From: Platanthera guangdongensis
Taxonomy: Eukaryota > Streptophyta > Magnoliopsida > Asparagales > Orchidaceae
Direction: 5' to 3'
DNA length: 64,000 bases
NCBI GenBank assembly: GCA_039583875.1
Contig: CM077147.1
Span: 108,484,124 to 108,548,123, forward strand
A program made the translations under genes and the position numbers. Within the stretch, counting starts at the first letter, position 1, and each line of letters starts with the position of its first letter. Shown one piece after another: positions 34,235 to 46,076 of the stretch. Below the pieces are notes generated by a model. That model made no database searches, was not told where the DNA came from, and saw only the letters and a program-made list of their open reading frames with translations.

Positions 34235-35126
34235 ATCTCCCCCTATTTGTAGAAGTCAGAACCATCTACACTAAGGTGAATTATATCAAGATAATCAAAG
34301 AATTAACTAACAAATACAACAATATATGCAATAACAGTTAAGAGATAATTAGATCATCAAAATTCAAAATTTTATATATAGAGAGAATTTTTCCATAGAA
34401 ATGTCCAGGTCCACATAATTCCATAACACTGACAATCATAAATCATTTGTACTGTTGATGGTGTTGTCGATCCTTCTTCTCTTGTTGCCATTTCTGGTAA
34501 TTGAAGGGTTTGAGATAGTATTTTGGAGGATTAGGAGGAGCATTAGGATTATTGCGGCCATATTCATGATCATGAATCCTTCCTTTTGTCATAGATTTCT
34601 CATATAGCTCTCACTCCTTATGACTGTAATGATCATCCTTATTATCATGAAGTTCCACAATTAACATCAGAGTGTCTAGAATTAAGGACTTAGAGGTTGG
34701 ACTATAAATTTCAGCAAATTCCTTTTCTTTCCTTTTGGCATCTTCTTGACTTGGGATAGATTGGCTGGATGAAGCACCATCACCATATTTTCTTTTCTTA
34801 GGCACTAGTACCTCAGGAGGTAGGTCCTGAGGTATCTCTGGCTGATCAGAACTCCATACTTGAGAATAATTCACAAAAGGAACTCCATGTTGTCCAGGTC
34901 TGGGAGAAAATGTAGGTTTACAGACATTTAGATCAAGATGAGGAGGTGGAGCCTCATTTGGATCAACTTGAAACTCTGGAAAAATTTGATTGTGCATCCA
35001 TACAGTATAAGTATTTACACCCTTAATCTGTGTTTCTACATTAGTACTGATCTTTTTCAGTTGATTACCCCACTGAGTCTTCATTTCTTGAACTTTTCTT
35101 TCAAGATTTTCTTTCACCTTATTCTC
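34235..35126 (-). pseudogene. SIRE element K: C-terminal part of the post-pol ORF and purine tract
   Basis: The purine tract ACAAATAGGGGGAGAT (34250-34235) abuts the LTR. An open minus-strand stretch from 35126 to 34611 encodes VQEMKTQWGNQLKKIST and EFAEIYSPTSKSLIL; the latter parallels QWSPTSRNIIL in B's third ORF, so this is the same accessory protein. It is cut at 35126 by gypsy L. 34251-34610 holds no recognisable gene. Confidence 0.7.
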
Positions 35127-37358
35127 TGTAACACCCTCATCCATCACATGGAATATAATAGAAGGTCCGGTCGGGGACTCATGTCATATTCCACAGACAG
35201 TTAGTGGAGTTACATAAGAATACCAAATTTACAGGATAGGAATACGCATCCTAACTTAGAGCATTATAGAGGAAGCTTTTAAAACTGTTATAAGAACCCA
35301 CACAACACATGAATGTCCACTACAGCCACATTAGGAATGAAATAATATACACCAATACTATGGCCTTATGGCCTTACAATAGTTTGATCAATAAAAGTGT
35401 CTTACAAACTTCATCTCGCAGGCCGACCACACATGAACATAATAAAGTAAACATTTCGCTTTGGCCTTTAAGGGCCAGTACAGCATCAAGGGCTTCAGCA
35501 CACTACTTGCTACTAGGCTCACCTGTTCCTGCATAGGAACAATCCACCGCACGGTGTCAAAACAAGGAAACGGTCAGCTAAAGCTGACCAAATTATAACG
35601 ACCCCACTCCTTAACCTGGGCGGCGGTGCTCCTTCCATGCATTTCATTAGTATAATCAAACATGATAGTGAAAGTACAGTTTAAGCACACTTCACCACAG
35701 GCGTAGGCATGCACGACCACACACCCCATGCACTCAGGGCACATTCTCGGTGAACCCGGTCCACCACCACCCCCAGGACGACAAACATCGTGAGCATTTT
35801 AGTCTTTCCGTCCGAAGCCTAAGCCTCGCCCTCTACGCCAACAGTAAGTGTCACGTACCGTAGGTCTCTTTAACTGAATCGCATAGAGCGGGTATGGTTC
35901 CACTCAACCCGTTGCTCATACTGCCACGTCAATTTAATCCATAGGCATGGGTAAAGCTTCCCCGAGTCTCAAATTGATCATACAATAGTACATAACCGGG
36001 TTATACACAAAGTTGGTGCATGGGCCAAACAAACTGGGCTCCCAGAGCACACAACCTCACAACACTGGCCCCTAGGTCTCAAAGAGATAGGCCTCTCAAC
36101 AATAGAGTATCTGCCGGTGGTATTACTAACACTGCACGGTACCTGGCAGAAATACGTTTCTGCACAGTTTTTCGGGTGCACCTTGGGGTTAGTCCCCAAG
36201 GCTCCCTGCTGCAATCTACCGCGTAGAAACCCGAAAAACAAAATGGCACGGAGTCTTCTCCGGCAATACAAGAATAATGAAAATATCACCGATCTAGACC
36301 AACATGTCCGAATAGGCTTCACACACCATGCCTATGCCCGTACTTCGATTCTGGACTCTATATGCAAAACTACGGGGATAAACTATATCTATCTGAAGGA
36401 ATACCTCATACTCACCGCCCACTCGTGAGAGAGAGTTTCCTATGCAAAAAGGAAGAGGACTTCACATGTCCAAGAAGAGAATCGTTACCCTAGAGGTTCG
36501 CTTCGGCGACATGGAAATCTAGCCGGATGAAAAGCACCGCAACGGACTCGCCTCCGCGGATCTGGACTTGGCTCGCGATTCGAAGCTCCGAAGCTCCAAC
36601 AATGGCCGGAATCCTACTTCTTCTCCCTTTGCTCTCCCCTCTCTCTAACTCTTAGAAAGAGAAATGGCCAAATGGAATGAGGCCTAAACCCTCATTTCTC
36701 GGCTATATACTAACAGGAGTTGTCCTGGGCTGTCAGATCCCTCTAAAATGAAACGAATGGCCTAGATTGACCTTTCAAATCACCTACCTTGGGCCGCACA
36801 CGGCTTGTGACACACCCGTGTCACAGGCCGTGTCTCACTTTCATACAAGAATTCATCGATCTCTGAATCAGGACACGGCTTCTGACACGCCCGTATCAAC
36901 CTTGGACATGCTCGTGTCAAACTTGGACACACCCGTATCACAGGTCGTATGTCTCAATCGACACAGAAATTATCACGCCCAAACAATACACGGCTTTGGA
37001 CACGCCCGTGTCTGTGCTGGACATGCCCGTGTCCGCGCTGTACATGCCCGTGTCCGCGCTGGATACGCCCGTGTTCGACCTGGACATGCACGTGTCCCAG
37101 GGCGTGTTGCACACTCGACACAGTCTGGCAAACACAGAGCAGGACACGACTTTGGACATGCCCGTGTCTGCACTGGACACGCCCGTGTCTGACCTGGACA
37201 TTCCCGTGTCCTAGGCCGTGTTTAACACTCGAAAACTCAGACAATTCCAGAAAAGTACACGGCTCTAGACACGCCCGTGTCACGGGACGTGTGAAACCAT
37301 AATGGCTTCAAAGCTCTCAAAAATACTTCTCGTTCATATTCAAGTTTTTGGGATTACA
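35127..37358 (-). repeat. 3' LTR of L
   Basis: 2232 bp from TGTAACACCCTC to GGGATTACA. In minus sense it has the dyad array (about 37290-36790; GGACACGCCCGTGTCC units, several reduced to ATGCCCGTGTC), TATATAGCC near 36710 as TATA box, the first gag exon at 36512-36489, and a U5 copy of CATGAATGTCCACT on the plus strand near 35308. Confidence 0.9.
36489..36512 (-). CDS. gag: Predicted LTR-encoded first gag exon of L
   Basis: ATG plus seven codons (MSPKRTSR) end at AGG before GTAACG. The remaining gag of L is not in the window. Confidence 0.6.
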
Positions 37359-38290
37359 ATCCCCCCTTAAAAGAATTTCATCCTGAAATTACAGAATGGA
37401 AATGTACACAAAGTTAACTAGTACCTGAGTAGAAAAGCTCGGGATACTCCTCAAGCATGGTCTGCTCTCGCTCCCACGAAAGCTCCTCACGACCACAATT
37501 GTCCTATCGGACTTTGAACATCCTGATAGCTTTGTTCTGTAATTGTTTGACCTTTGTATCCTCGATCTGAATGAGTCTAACTTTCTTTGATAGCCCACTA
37601 TCGACCGAAACTTGATCCGCAACAACCACTTGCGCTGGTTCTTCCACGGCTTTGTGTAGGACCGAGATGTGGAATACATCATGCAATCCACTCAGTTCTA
37701 CCGAAAGAGCCAACCGATAGGCGGCTTCACCAACTCGCTTCAAGATCTCAAAAGGCCCAACATACCTCGGACTAAGCTTCTTTAAGCGTCGAATCCTTGA
37801 TACGCCTTTAAAGAGCTTTATCTTGAGGTATACCCAGTCGCCCACCGCAAACTTCATGTTCTGATGCTTGGCATTGTAGTATTTGGCATGTATATCTTGA
37901 GCAATCAGTAGTCATTCCCGAATCAATCGAATTGTTTACATAGCATCTTCAATCTCTCTTTGCTCAAAAAAAACTTTGATTCTCCTATTTCTACCCAAGC
38001 AAAAGGTGTACGACACCTCCTTCCGTATAGAGCCTTAAAAGGAGTCATCTGAATACTGGATTGGTAGCTGTTATTGTATGCAAACTCAATCATGTAAAGA
38101 TGGTTCTCCCACCTTTTACCAAAATCCAATGCACACATAAGAAGCATGTCTTCCATCATCCTGTTCACCCTTTCAGTTTGCCCATCTGTCTGAGGGTGAA
38201 AAGTTGTGCTGAAGTTCAGCTTGGTACCCAACAACTGATGAATGAGCCTCCAATCGTTAGATGTGAACCGACCATCACGGTCACTAACAA
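37359..38290 (-). pseudogene. pol: pol of L: integrase end and C-terminal domain
   Basis: The minus strand reads [42 protein letters not shown], then in another frame MKFAVGDWVYLKIKLFKGV and [13 protein letters not shown]. The tail near 37500 corresponds to H's chromodomain region in a shifted frame. Frameshifts near 37900 and 37520 disable it. The sequence is cut at the catalytic SDRDG motif by element E (target site AACAA, 38286-38290). Confidence 0.87.
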
Positions 38291-40270
38291 TGTAACACCC
38301 TCATCTGTTATATGACATATAATAGAAGGTCCGGCCGGGGCACCACAACATATGCCACGAACAGGCAGTAAAGTTACAGGTTAATATCAAAAATCATTCG
38401 CACCCTAACTCAGAGCATTCTAGCAGTAGCTTTTAAGTTGCTTGAACTCAACTCATATGACTATCCATAATATATAAACCAGCTTTTATATATAACATCA
38501 CGATGGAATGTTCTCCAAATACACAACAAGTCTGGCCTTATGTCCTTACAGTTAAGCTTTGTAACTATGAGTTTCACACATCGGCACGCAGGCCGACCAC
38601 ACATAAAAATAACATCATATGAACTTCTTTGGCCTTCGAGGGCCATCATAGCATCAGCAATAACAAGGGCTTCAGCCCCCGATTTTCTGCTCGGCTCTCG
38701 TGCACTTGCACGGGATAATCCACCGCAGTGCTGGCAAACAAAGCAACGGTCAGCGTTCAGCTGACCAATTTATAATGACCCTACCCCTTACCTAGGGCTG
38801 TGGTAATCCTTCCCTGTAGGCATAGCATTTTACAAGCAGATATATATATCACATAATGTGCACTCACGCACAGTCAATATATCACAAACGTCGACCATGC
38901 GGCCCAACGCTCCATGCAATTAAGGAACATTCTTGGTGTAACGGAAATACCAGGGTCCCACTGCCGTTTATGGCACATTATTGGTGTACCGGAAATACCA
39001 GGGTACCACCGCCGCTCGAAGGTCCGTTCTTAGTGTACCGAAAATACCAGGGTCCCACCGCCATTCGAAGGTCCGAGGCCCAACGACAAACTTGAGCATT
39101 TCGCAACACGGCCTTCAATTGGAGACTTTAGTCTTAATAGCACGCCGGCCTAATACTCTCATTATGTGTTTCTGCCGAATACCAATAGCCCAGACACTCA
39201 TGGTGGACAACCATAATGCGGAGACGGTTCAGCCTTTTCACGTTGCTCAAATCGCCAGTTCTATGACAAGACTGACGCAGGTCGGCCTCCCCTTATCCGT
39301 TCGGCATGAAGCCTTTTCAAGAGCTCACCAAGATCACAAATAGCCACACTGTCCCCTCGGGACTGGCTTCACAATCGCAGGATAACTAGGAGCCATCGCC
39401 AGCGACACTCACTATCGCCCAGCGTTAGCGACAGAACTCACTTTCCGTCCCCAGCCCTAACCTTATCTGGACCAACCATCCAGGAATCCCTGCAGCCACC
39501 TGCAGTGCCAGAAACACTGGTCTTTCATAGCATACAACACAAGCACTTGGCGAGTATTTTCCTGGAATTTCACTCTAGTACTTCCTGCTACTACCCTTCG
39601 CAGGCACAACCCACGGAATCCACAATCATACTCAACTATACGTGGAGTCCTCTCCGGTGTGCAAAATAAAACATCACCAATCCAGACCAACCTATCTAGA
39701 TGGGCTTCACACAGTATGCCTATTCTGTACTACATATTTCCGGATCTACATGCAAGACATCTTGGGGATATACAGAATCAGTCCAAGGGGAATCCCTCAA
39801 TAATCCATCTTTTGGCGGGGAAACCCATGCATATGCCAAATTAAGGACTTCACATGTCCAAGGAAGAAAGATCGTTACCCATGACGATCTCTTTGGAGTC
39901 ATGGAAAACTAGCCAGATGAAAAGCACCGCAACGGCCTTGCCTCCACGAATCTGGACTCGGCACGCGATTAGAGGCTCTGAAGCTCCACCGGCAGCCGGA
40001 TTCCTCTTCCTCCTCCCTTAATCTCCCCAATCTCTACCCCTTAGAAAGAGGGAGAAAGGCCTTTGATAATGAGGGAGTTTATCCTCAACTCATAGCCTTA
40101 TAACAGCAGGGAGATCTCAAGACCGTTAGATCCTAGTTGAAAGGAATGAACGGTCACGAAAAGCCCTGAAAAACACTTTCCTGGGCCGAACACGGCTTGT
40201 GACACGCCCGTGTCACAGGTCGCGTTCTAGATACGGTGTCGGACACGCCCGTGTCCAGCCCGTGTTCCTC
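38291..40270 (-). repeat. 3' LTR of E, first segment
   Basis: It starts TGTAACACCCTCATCTG and runs to the H insertion (TCCTC, 40266-40270); the rest is 49736-50118, giving about 2363 bp in all. It includes the first gag exon (39902-39879), TTATAAGGC near 40100 as TATA box, and short tandem text near 38935-39075 built on TACCGGAAATACCAGGGT. Confidence 0.88.
39879..39902 (-). CDS. gag: Predicted LTR-encoded first gag exon of E (3' LTR copy)
   Basis: ATG plus seven codons (MTPKRSSW) end at TGG before GTAACG, 24 nt as elsewhere. The 5' LTR copy that would be used is deleted. Confidence 0.55.
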
Positions 40271-42554
40271 TGTAACACCCCCTATCCGTCGCATAGCATA
40301 TAGCAGTAGGTCCGGCCGGGGCCCGACGCCATATACCACAGACAGACCGGGTGGTTACTTATGGAAACCATCCAACCAATCTCAACGTCCTACACAGAGC
40401 ATTCTAGCGGAAGCAATTTATTAAAGTTGCAAAACAAGAACCCAGCACAAGCATGAATGTCCACTAGCAAGATAATAGGAATGTTATTACAAAATACTCA
40501 AAAGTCGGCCTTAAGGCCTTACAAAAGTTTCACTTGTCTTTTACATGTTTTCCAAACTTCGGCACGCAGGCCGGCCATACATGAATAAAACATAAAACAT
40601 TTCACTTGGGCCTTCGAGGGCCAGCTTCGCAGAAAGGGCTTTAGCCCGCTATTGACCGCTTGGTCCAGCTGCACCTGCAAGCAAACAAACCACCGCACGG
40701 TGGCAAACAAAGCAACGGTCAGCAATGCTGACCAAATTATAACGATCCCGCCCCCAACTCGGGGCGGCGATGCTCCTTCCCTGCATTTCATTAGCTTAAG
40801 CGAGCAATATAAATATAGTCATTTCATCACAGGCGGAGGCTCAACGGCCACACACCCCGTGCACTCAGGGCACATTCTTGGTGAACGCAGTCTAAGTCTG
40901 CCGACTCACCGCCATCCTCTCTTGGACGACCAAACTATGAGCAGTTTGTCTTCCTGGCATGGGTCACGGTAATTAAAACCATAGACCGCCGAAGACCCTC
41001 ATCTATGCCAACGGCCCTAATCCGAACGACATAGAGTGGGTACGGTTCCATCTAACCCGTGCTCACAACGCAACGGTAATTTAAACCATATGCGCCCGCA
41101 ACGGTAATTTAAACCATATGCGCAGGTCAAACTTCTACCGAGTCCCATTTTCACCACAAGTCACATAACCCGGTTATGTTCAAGTTGGCTTCCAAGCCAC
41201 CAAGTTGGCAAGACCTCGTGTCCGCCCAGTTTTCCGGGTGCACCTTTGGGTTAGTCCCCAAGGCTCCCTGCTGCAATCTACCGCGTAGAAAACCCGAAAA
41301 ACACCAAATAGCACGGAGTCTTCTCCGGCCTTATGCAATGCAACATCACCGATCCGAACTACATGTCCGGGTAGGCTTCAACCAAAAATGCCTATGTCCG
41401 TTCTCGCATACGGACTCTAAACAACGGGGACTTCACATATCTACCCGAAGGAACGCCTCCAACTCTCTACAAACTCGCGAGAGCGGGCTTCCTATGCAAA
41501 GAAAAGAGCGACTCATGCTCAAGATGAGGATCGTTACCCTTGCGGTCCTCTTTGGCGCCATCGAAAAGTAATCGGATGGAAATCACCGCACTTGCGTTGC
41601 CTCCGTGGATCCGGAGTCGGCTTGCGATTCGGAGCTCCGAAGCTCCTCCAATGGCGGATCTAGCTCCTCTTCTTCTTGCCTTAGCTTTTCTTTCTCCAAG
41701 GGTTTGGAGAGAGATCAAGTGGAAAAAGTGAGGGTTTTCTAAGTCAAAACCCGGGTATATCCCTTCAGGAACAACCCCCAGCCATTGGATCCTCAGTCAA
41801 AGAAATGAACGGCTTCGATTCGGGACTGAAATGCCCAATCTGGGCCGAACACGGCCTGGCACACGCCCGTGTCCAGGGCCGTGTGCCTCATTCGCCGTCA
41901 AAATCAAATCACCTGGAACCTCACACGGGCATCGAACACGCTCGTGTTCGATCTGACACGCCCGTGTTCCAACTGACACGGCCGTGTATCTGGCCGTGTA
42001 CCCCATGATTTTCTCCCGTTTCCAACCCGAGCGCTGACACGGGTTCGGACACGCCCGTGTCCTTGCCCGTGTCACCTTGACACGCCTGGACTCCAGGCCG
42101 TGTACAAGGTCTCGGCACTTCGCGGCTAAGTGTCGACACGGGTCGACACGCCCTGCGACACGCCCGTGTCGCAGGCCGTGTGCCAGGTCTCGACACACTG
42201 TCGACACCAAAGTGTCGACTTCGCGGGACGAGTGTCGACACGGGTTGACACGCCCTGCGACACGCCCGTGTCGCAGGCCGTGTGCCGTGTCTCGACACAA
42301 CTTCAAAGCACTGTGTCGACTCCACGGCTAAGTGTCGACACGGGTCGACACGCCCTGCGACACGCCCGTGTCGCAGGCCGTGTGCCCAGTCTCGACACAA
42401 TGTCGAGACCAAAGTGTCGACTTCACGCCTTAGTGTCGACACAGGCTTGACACGCCCTGGGACACGCCCGTGTCCCAGGCCGTGTGCCTGCAGCCAGAAC
42501 TCAAACTGGCCCAAATTATTCCCCTTTTGCTCCTTTGAGTTTCGGGGCGTTACA
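40271..42554 (-). repeat. 3' LTR of H
   Basis: 2284 bp, TGTAACACCCCC to GGGGCGTTACA. In minus sense it has the dyad array, GGGATATACCCGG as TATA candidate near 41755, the first gag exon copy near 41561-41538, then U5 with the hairpin arm. A short direct repeat CAACGGTAATTTAAACCATA occurs near 41067 and 41100. Confidence 0.95.
41843..42484 (-). repeat. Dyad-rich ~101-bp tandem array in H LTR
   Basis: Four dyads of 22 bp lie at 42153-42174, 42255-42276, 42355-42376 and 42457-42478, a period of 100-102 bp. Arms are CTGCGACACG and CGTGTCGCAG with CC between; the last unit has CTGGGACACG and CGTGTCCCAG. GTGTCGACAC decamers (for example 42130-42139) lie between. The 5' LTR has the same array at about 49018-49662. 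Confidence 0.92.
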
Positions 42555-42575
42555 ACTCTACCCCTCTTAAAAGAA
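42555..42575 (-). other. Polypurine tract of H
   Basis: On the minus strand TTTTAAGAGGGGTAGAGT precedes the LTR start TGTAACGCCCCG. Confidence 0.8.
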
Positions 42576-45500
42576 TTTCGCCCACGAAATTACATAAAGG
42601 GAAAAACATGTACCAAAACTAAAATTTGTACCTGAGCGGAACAACTCCGGATATTCGTCAAGCATCGTCTGCTCTCGCTCCCAAGAGAGCTCCTCACGAC
42701 CGCAATTGTCCCACCGGACTTTGACCATCCTGATCTCTTTATTGCGTAGCCGCTTGACCTCCGAGTCCTCAATCCGCACGGGCTTGACTTTTGTCGTTAG
42801 CCCACTATCCACCGGCACTTGATTGGCCGCGATCACTTGTGTAGGCTCTTGCACCGCCTTCCGAAGCACCGAAATATGGAATACATCATGTAAACCACTT
42901 AGCTCCACTGAAAGCTTCAGCCGATAGGCCGCTTCTCCTACTCGCTCCAGAACCTCGAACGGTCCAAGGTACCTCGGGCTTAGCTTTTTCAATCGCCGCA
43001 CCCGCGAGACACCCTTGAACGGCTTGATCTTCAAGTATACATAATCGCCCACAGCGAACTCCACGTTCCTGTGCTTGGCATTATAGTACTTTGCTTGCCG
43101 GTCCTGAGCGATAAGCAACCTCTCCCGAATGGTTCTCACCAAAGAAGTAGCATCATCCACTTCCGATCGCTTATACAACTTCGACTCGCCCGTTTCTAAC
43201 CAAGACAACGGCGTGCGACATCTTCTACCATATAGGGCCTCGAAAGGCGCCATCTGAATACTTGCTTGGTAGCTGTTGTTGTATGCGAACTCCACCAAAT
43301 AAAGGTGGTCCTCCCACTGCTTTCCGAAGTCCAAGACACACATGCGAAGCATGTCTTCCATCGTTCTATTGACCCTCTCGGTCTGCCCATCCGTTTGCGG
43401 ATGGAAGGCTGTGCTAAACTTCAGCTTTGTTCCCAACATTTGCTGCACCAGCCTCCAATCATTGGACGTGAACCGCCCATCTCGGTCACTCACGATGCTG
43501 CGGGGCACACCATGAAGCCGCACTATGTTATCCACATAAAGCTTCGCCAGCTTCTCCACCGGATCATCCTTCCTATGCGGAATAAAATGCGACACCTTTG
43601 TTAATCGATCGACCACCACCCAAATGGCGTCGTTCCCCTTTTGCGACCTTGGCAAACCATGCACAAAGTCCATAGAGATGTCGTCGAATTTCCACTCCGG
43701 AATAGGCAAGGACTTAAGAAATCCTCCCGGCTTTTGGCACTCCGCCTTTACCAAGGCGCAGGTTTGGCACTTCGCTACATATAGCGCCACATCCTTTTTC
43801 AAACCCGGCCACCAAAATAGCTTCTTGATATCGCGGTACATCTTCGTGCTCCCCGGGTGAATCGAGTACTTGGTATGGTGCGCCTCGTACAACAACTCCA
43901 CCCGTAAATTGCCCACACTTGGGACGCACAAACGACCGTCCTTCCACAGCAATCCGTCCTCCACAACGAATTGGGAATTTGACCCATCCAGAGCCTCTAT
44001 CATGAACTGCTTCATATGAGCATCCATATCCAAAGCCTGCCGAATCCGATCAGCCAGGTCATATTGGACTTCAGTCCAATTCAGCACTGCTTCAGCACTA
44101 GATTGCCTATCCATACAAACAATCTCCAATGCCTCCAGCTCCTGCACCAACCGCTCATCATGCACTGATAGCCAATTCGCTTGAGCTGGGGCTCGGCGAC
44201 TCAACGCGTCCGCAACCGCATTCCCTTTGCCAGGCACGTAGTGGATCTTGAAAGTATAGTCCCCCAGGAACTCCATCCACCTACGCTGCCGCATATTCAG
44301 ATCTTTCTGATCAATCAAATACTTTAGGCTCTTGTGATCGGTGTAGATATCAATCTTCACACCGTACAAATAGTGTCTCCACAGCTTCAAGGCAAAAATC
44401 ACGGCCGCCAACTCCAAGTCGTGGACCGGATAATTCCTCTCGTGCACTTTTAGCTGTCTCGAGCCATAAGCTATCACGCTGCCGTGCTGCAGTAGCACGC
44501 AACCCAAACCACTGCCAGAAGCATCGCTATATATCTCATAGCCTTCGATTCCACATGGCGAACTCAACACAGGCGCCGTGGTCAACCGACACTTCAATTC
44601 CTCAAAAGCTCGCGCGCACTCAGGCGTCCAAACGAACTTATGCTCCTTCCTCGTCAAAGTAGTGAGAGGTAGCGCTATCCGCGAGAAGTTCTCTACGAAG
44701 CGCCTATAATAACCGGCAAGCCCCAAAAAGCTCCGGACTTCTGCTACCGTAGCAAGCTCAGGCCACTCCCGTATCGCAACAATCTTCGCCGGATCCACCG
44801 CAATACCCTCTCCACTCACTATATGCCCAAGGAACGCTACTGAGGATAGCCAAAACTCGCACTTCGAGAACTTGGCATACAACTGGTTTCTCCTGAGTGT
44901 CTCCAACACCAAATGGAGATGCTTGAAGTGATCCTCCTCACTTTGCGAGTACACCAAAATATCGTCGATGAAGACGATCACGAAATGGTCTAGGTACTCC
45001 CTGAACGTCCTGTTCATCAAATCCATAAATACTGACGGCGCATTAGTCAGCCCAAACGGCATGACCGTAAACTCATAATGCCCGTATCTCGTACTAAACG
45101 CTGTCTTCGGGATATCACTCTCCCTTATCCGCAGCTGATAGTACCCAGACTTGAGATCTAACTTCGAGTACACCGTCGACCCGACTAACTGATAAAAGAG
45201 ATCATCAATCCGGGGGATCGGGTACTTGTTCTTCTCAGTCAGCTTGTTTAGCTCCCGATAGTCAATACACAACCTCAAGCTTCCGTCCTTCTTCTTAACA
45301 AAGAGGACCGGTGCGCTCCAAGGCGAAGAACTCGGGCGCACATACCCTTGCTCCAACAACTCTTGCAACTGTACTTTCAGCTCCGCCATTTCCTTAGGCG
45401 CTAGCCGATACGGAGATCGTGACACAGGCTTTGCACCTGGCACTAGCTCGATAGTAAAATCTATCTCCCGTTGTGGCGGGGCTCCAGGAAGATCTGCGGG

Positions 45501-46000
45501 GAACACATCAGGGTATTCCGATACCACTGAAATACAATCCATCGCGGGCTTTGGCTTTGCAACCTCCACTAGTGTAAAGAACAGTTCTGCTCCGGCACGA
45601 ACCGCCTTCACCACCTGAAGAGCAGACATTAACGTCTTGCTCGACCCCTTTAAGCCCGTAAAAGTCGTCTCACGACTTGCTCCCAGCTTTACTTCCTTGC
45701 TACCGCAATCTATATGGGCCTGCTGCTCCGAGAGCCAGTCCATTCCAAATATGACGTCGAACTCCACCAACGGAAGTAAGGACGCCCGCAGGTCAAACTC
45801 CTGCTCTCCAATACGAACTTTAACTTCGCAGATCCTAACCGCTCGCATCGAACACCCATTGGGCAACAACACATCCAACTTGTCCTTCGCCATCGAAGAA
45901 GGGACTCCGATGCGTGATATAAATCCTTCGGACAAGAAGGAGTGTGAAGCTCCCGTATCAAAGAGTGCTCGTGCCGGATTTTCACAAATCAATACAAATC
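42567..46000 (-). CDS. pol: Gag-Pol of H, pol exon: protease, RT, RNase H, integrase, chromodomain
   Basis: Open to the stop at 42567. Counting from the TTG at 46037: protease DTGASHSF from residue 27; RT with [11 protein letters not shown] (256-266) and FIDD (356-359); RNase H with D505, E542, D567 and D610; integrase with HHCC (C757, C760), D790, D851 and E887 (35 residues between the last two); C-terminal domain [11 protein letters not shown] (about 1049); chromodomain-like [20 protein letters not shown] (about 1100-1120). All expected catalytic residues are present. The enzyme set copies the RNA to DNA and inserts it; the chromodomain is thought to steer insertion to marked chromatin. There is no ATG at the start; translation needs splicing from gag. 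Confidence 0.95.
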
Positions 46001-46076
46001 CTAAACAAGCAGTGGTAAGGTAACATATACATAACAAGCATATAAAGGAATTGACTTGCTATAAATTAAACCGTAC
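46001..46076 (-). other. Predicted intron between gag and protease, H
   Basis: 76 bp: donor ACAG|GTACGG (exon ends 46077) and acceptor GCTTGTTTAG|G (46001/46000). Removal joins VVTG to [16 protein letters not shown] in phase 1. Retention ends Gag three codons later at TAA (46068-46066). The pol frame is closed by a TAG inside the intron, so gag and pol frames do not overlap and a ribosomal frameshift is not an easy alternative. Confidence 0.72.

Larger units (their letters stand above)
35127..38290 (-). mobile_element. Tekay-like gypsy element L, 3' part only
   Basis: LTR 35127-37358 and the last part of pol (37359-38290), on the minus strand. It inserted into SIRE K, with possible target site TTCTC (35122-35126). 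It is broken at 38290 by element E within the integrase motif IVSDRDG; the rest of L is absent from the window, lost with the right end of E. Confidence 0.88.

Noticed and set aside
34611..35147. Start codon of K's ORF at 35147
   Set aside because: Bases above 35126 belong to L's LTR; the true frame continues into sequence displaced by that insertion.
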